Source of the DNA: Acidobacteriota bacterium
Lineage (GTDB): Bacteria; Acidobacteriota; Blastocatellia; Pyrinomonadales; Pyrinomonadaceae
Assembly (NCBI GenBank): GCA_018269005.1
Contig: JAFDVK010000032.1
Location: forward strand, 1 to 64,000
DNA length: 64,000 bases
Direction: 5' to 3'
A model generated the notes under the pieces. It had not been told where the DNA came from and searched no databases. It was given only the letters and a program-made list of their open reading frames with translations. The position numbers and the translations under genes were made by a program. How positions within the stretch are numbered: position 1 is the first letter of the stretch; each line of letters opens with the position of its first letter. Below are positions 62,718 to 64,000 of the stretch, piece after piece.

Positions 62718-63380
62718 CTAGATCAGCCCGGCCAACTCCGCTCGGCGAACGGCCTCAAGGCGCGAGTGTGCATTGAGCTTTTTTAAGATGTGCTGGATGT
62801 GGTTGTCAGCCGTGTTACGGCTGATATGAAGGTCCTTAGCTATCGACGGTGAAGTTTGCCCGGTAGCCAAGAGCTTTAAGACTTCCCGTTCTCGTGCCGT
62901 AAGTTCTGTCTCGCTAACACCTGATCTCGTCGTTCGCACGAGCGCAGCAGCCTTTTCTTGGGGTAAGCTAACCTCGGTTATCAAAAAATCCCGAACAGCA
63001 AGCTCGAGGCGTTTACGGACATCAACAGGCCGGAGGATGTGTACCGTATAGGGCTCTCTGGTGTTATTTTCCCGCGCAATAATTACTGACATATTGCACC
63101 ATTGCCTGCCCGACGGTGTTTCGACCTTAAGATCGAAATGGTGGATGGGATGGTTCTTCCCTGCCGCTTGTTTGATCGAGCAATTTTCGGTGCAGACCTT
63201 ACCGCATTCGTCCATGCCTCTGACGACCACATGGCAGAATTCGCCGATCGCCGCTTTGGCGTTGACACCGAATAAATTCTCCGCCGCATGATTGAGCGCG
63301 ACAATCGCCCCGCTACTATCCGTTACGAAGGCAGCGTCTGCGGTTCCCTCGATGAGTTCAAAGATACTTCGTAGGCGCAT
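62718..63380 (-). CDS. PAS-LuxR response regulator with cysteine cluster
   Basis: A 220-residue protein. An N-terminal PAS domain (SIFELIEGTADAAFVTDSSG) carries a C-x9-C-x3-C-x3-C cluster (EFCHVVVRGMDECGKVC and TENC). A C-terminal LuxR HTH follows (LTAREREVLKLLATGQTSPS ... ISRNTADNHIQHILKKLNAH). The cluster could bind a metal or Fe-S or sense redox. Of two adjacent ATGs, 63380 has GAGG six bases upstream. Divergent from an Rrf2 regulator that also has a cysteine cluster. Confidence 0.88.
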   Translation of the reverse strand: MRLRSIFELIEGTADAAFVTDSSGAIVALNHAAENLFGVNAKAAIGEFCHVVVRGMDECGKVCTENCSIKQAAGKNHPIHHFDLKVETPSGRQWCNMSVIIARENNTREPYTVHILRPVDVRKRLELAVRDFLITEVSLPQEKAAALVRTTRSGVSETELTAREREVLKLLATGQTSPSIAKDLHISRNTADNHIQHILKKLNAHSRLEAVRRAELAGLI

Positions 63381-63483
63381 CATCAACCTCAACTAGAAAA
63401 ATGATACCAACAGACTATTGTTCAATCAAAGTCTTGCCTGAATACTAATAAGGACAAAAAGATACGCTTTTCTGAATTAAGCA

Positions 63484-63933
63484 ATGATCCTATCGAAAAC
63501 CACCGGCTATGGAGTACTGGCCCTAGCATATTTGGCCGGGAAAGACGCTTCGATGGTATGCGGCCTTCAGGAAATCGCAGAAACAGAATGTATACCTCCC
63601 ATTTACCTTCGAAAAATCCTAGGAGAACTCCGTCGGCACAGGCTACTGCGCTCGATCAAGGGGATTCACGGCGGATACTCGCTTGCGCGACCGCCGGGAA
63701 CGATAACGGTATGGGAGGTCAATCAGATTCTTGCTCCCGACCCTTATCTTGACGATTGCCTCCTCGGGTTCGGACTCTGCAAGGAAGGTGATCAATGCGT
63801 TCTGCACGAACAATGGCAGAAGATACGCCGGAGCTATGTGGACCTACTACAGACAACGACGATAGGCCAGATCGCTGAGGCGGTCCAAAGACGGAGAGAG
63901 GTTTCCGAGTTAGTACACCAGATGGATCCCTAG
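63484..63933 (+). CDS. Rrf2 family transcriptional regulator
   Basis: A 149-residue winged-helix protein. It has KTTGYGVLALAYLAGKDAS, IPPIYLRKILGELRRHRLLR and IKGIHGGYSLARPPGTIT, the Rrf2 DNA-binding core. It carries a C-x6-C-x5-C motif (DDCLLGFGLCKEGDQC), consistent with an Fe-S cluster as in IscR, NsrR or RirA. The target is unknown. It is divergent from the PAS-LuxR gene across 103 bp and precedes a possible new gene at the window edge. Confidence 0.9.
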   Translation: MILSKTTGYGVLALAYLAGKDASMVCGLQEIAETECIPPIYLRKILGELRRHRLLRSIKGIHGGYSLARPPGTITVWEVNQILAPDPYLDDCLLGFGLCKEGDQCVLHEQWQKIRRSYVDLLQTTTIGQIAEAVQRRREVSELVHQMDP

Positions 63934-63954
63934 CGGTGGAGAGGAAAGAGGCCA

Positions 63955-64000
63955 GTGAACGGAATGGAAATGCAAAGCGTGCTAAAACGAGCCAAAAGGG
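63955..64000 (+). CDS. Possible start of a new gene (partial)
   Basis: GTG at 63955 or ATG at 63964 follows the purine-rich GAGGAAAGAGG (63941-63951) and stays open to the window end, reading MEMQSVLKRAKR from 63964. It lies 21-30 bases after the Rrf2 stop, so it may be co-transcribed. Too short to identify. Confidence 0.3.
   Translation, partial: MNGMEMQSVLKRAKR

Overview
The window looks like chromosomal DNA of a Gram-negative bacterium of roughly 50-55% GC. Protein style (a fused LptF-LptG, an HslV with an N-terminal extension, RHS/YD relics, abundant palindromic intergenic repeats) suggests Acidobacteriota, probably class Blastocatellia (Pyrinomonadaceae-like). That placement is inference from memory of such proteomes, not a search result. 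Outer-membrane biology is explicit: LPS transport, Wza-type export, heptose synthesis and type IV pilus-type proteins.

Layout. 1-3043: end of a pilus-operon-like gene and a very large PilX-like protein. 3044-3753: non-coding, with a promoter/dyad/boxA-like element. 3754-7150: Ser/Thr kinase with a TTG-started FhaA-like partner, then DUF402 and UspA. 7212-8233: a MarR regulator and a small helical protein facing each other across a 22-bp-phased operator array. 8230-12548: minus-strand run (transaldolase-like, FAH-family, fibronectin lipoprotein, hslU, hslV). 12624-17110: plus-strand run (class I glutamine amidotransferase-like hydrolase, two small membrane proteins, recO, fused lptF-lptG). 17167-22720: minus strand, ahcY, metK, a lipoprotein, a bifunctional-nuclease-family protein and miaB, with a palindromic repeat block at 20486-20860. 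22723-27090: dnaE and accA.

27091-30603 is an accessory, decaying region. It holds nested tandem repeats, two intact small secreted proteins of unknown function, two RHS-repeat relics (one with an in-frame TAG), inverted copies of the palindromic repeat block, and a second copy of the promoter/dyad/boxA-like element. After it come ssb, a beta-propeller protein, a DUF465-like protein, rimI, tsaB and a nucleotidyltransferase-like gene.

34803-56268 is one long minus-strand exopolysaccharide or O-antigen operon of 19 genes. It starts with a Wza-like exporter and a Wzc-like tyrosine autokinase. It continues through a GDP-mannose 3,5-epimerase homologue, glycosyltransferases, a Wzx flippase, a methyltransferase, a Wzy-like polymerase, ADP-heptose genes (including an adenylyltransferase-GmhA fusion), a UDP-L-QuiNAc/FucNAc-type set and a WecA-like initiating transferase. 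It ends with an HprK-like kinase translationally coupled to the transferase, then a PqqD-domain protein fused to an internal Tat-like segment and a six-cysteine tail, then a strong terminator. The PqqD fusion, the kinase and the nearby nucleotidyltransferase are the best candidate for a little-described system: an RRE-precursor fusion attached to a polysaccharide operon.

56443-64000: mutS, a HIT protein, a GH3 enzyme, an oligopeptide-type solute-binding lipoprotein, tRNA-Gly and tRNA-Cys, then a divergent pair of cysteine-rich regulators (PAS-LuxR and Rrf2). No CRISPR array, rRNA, intact transposase or prophage was seen.
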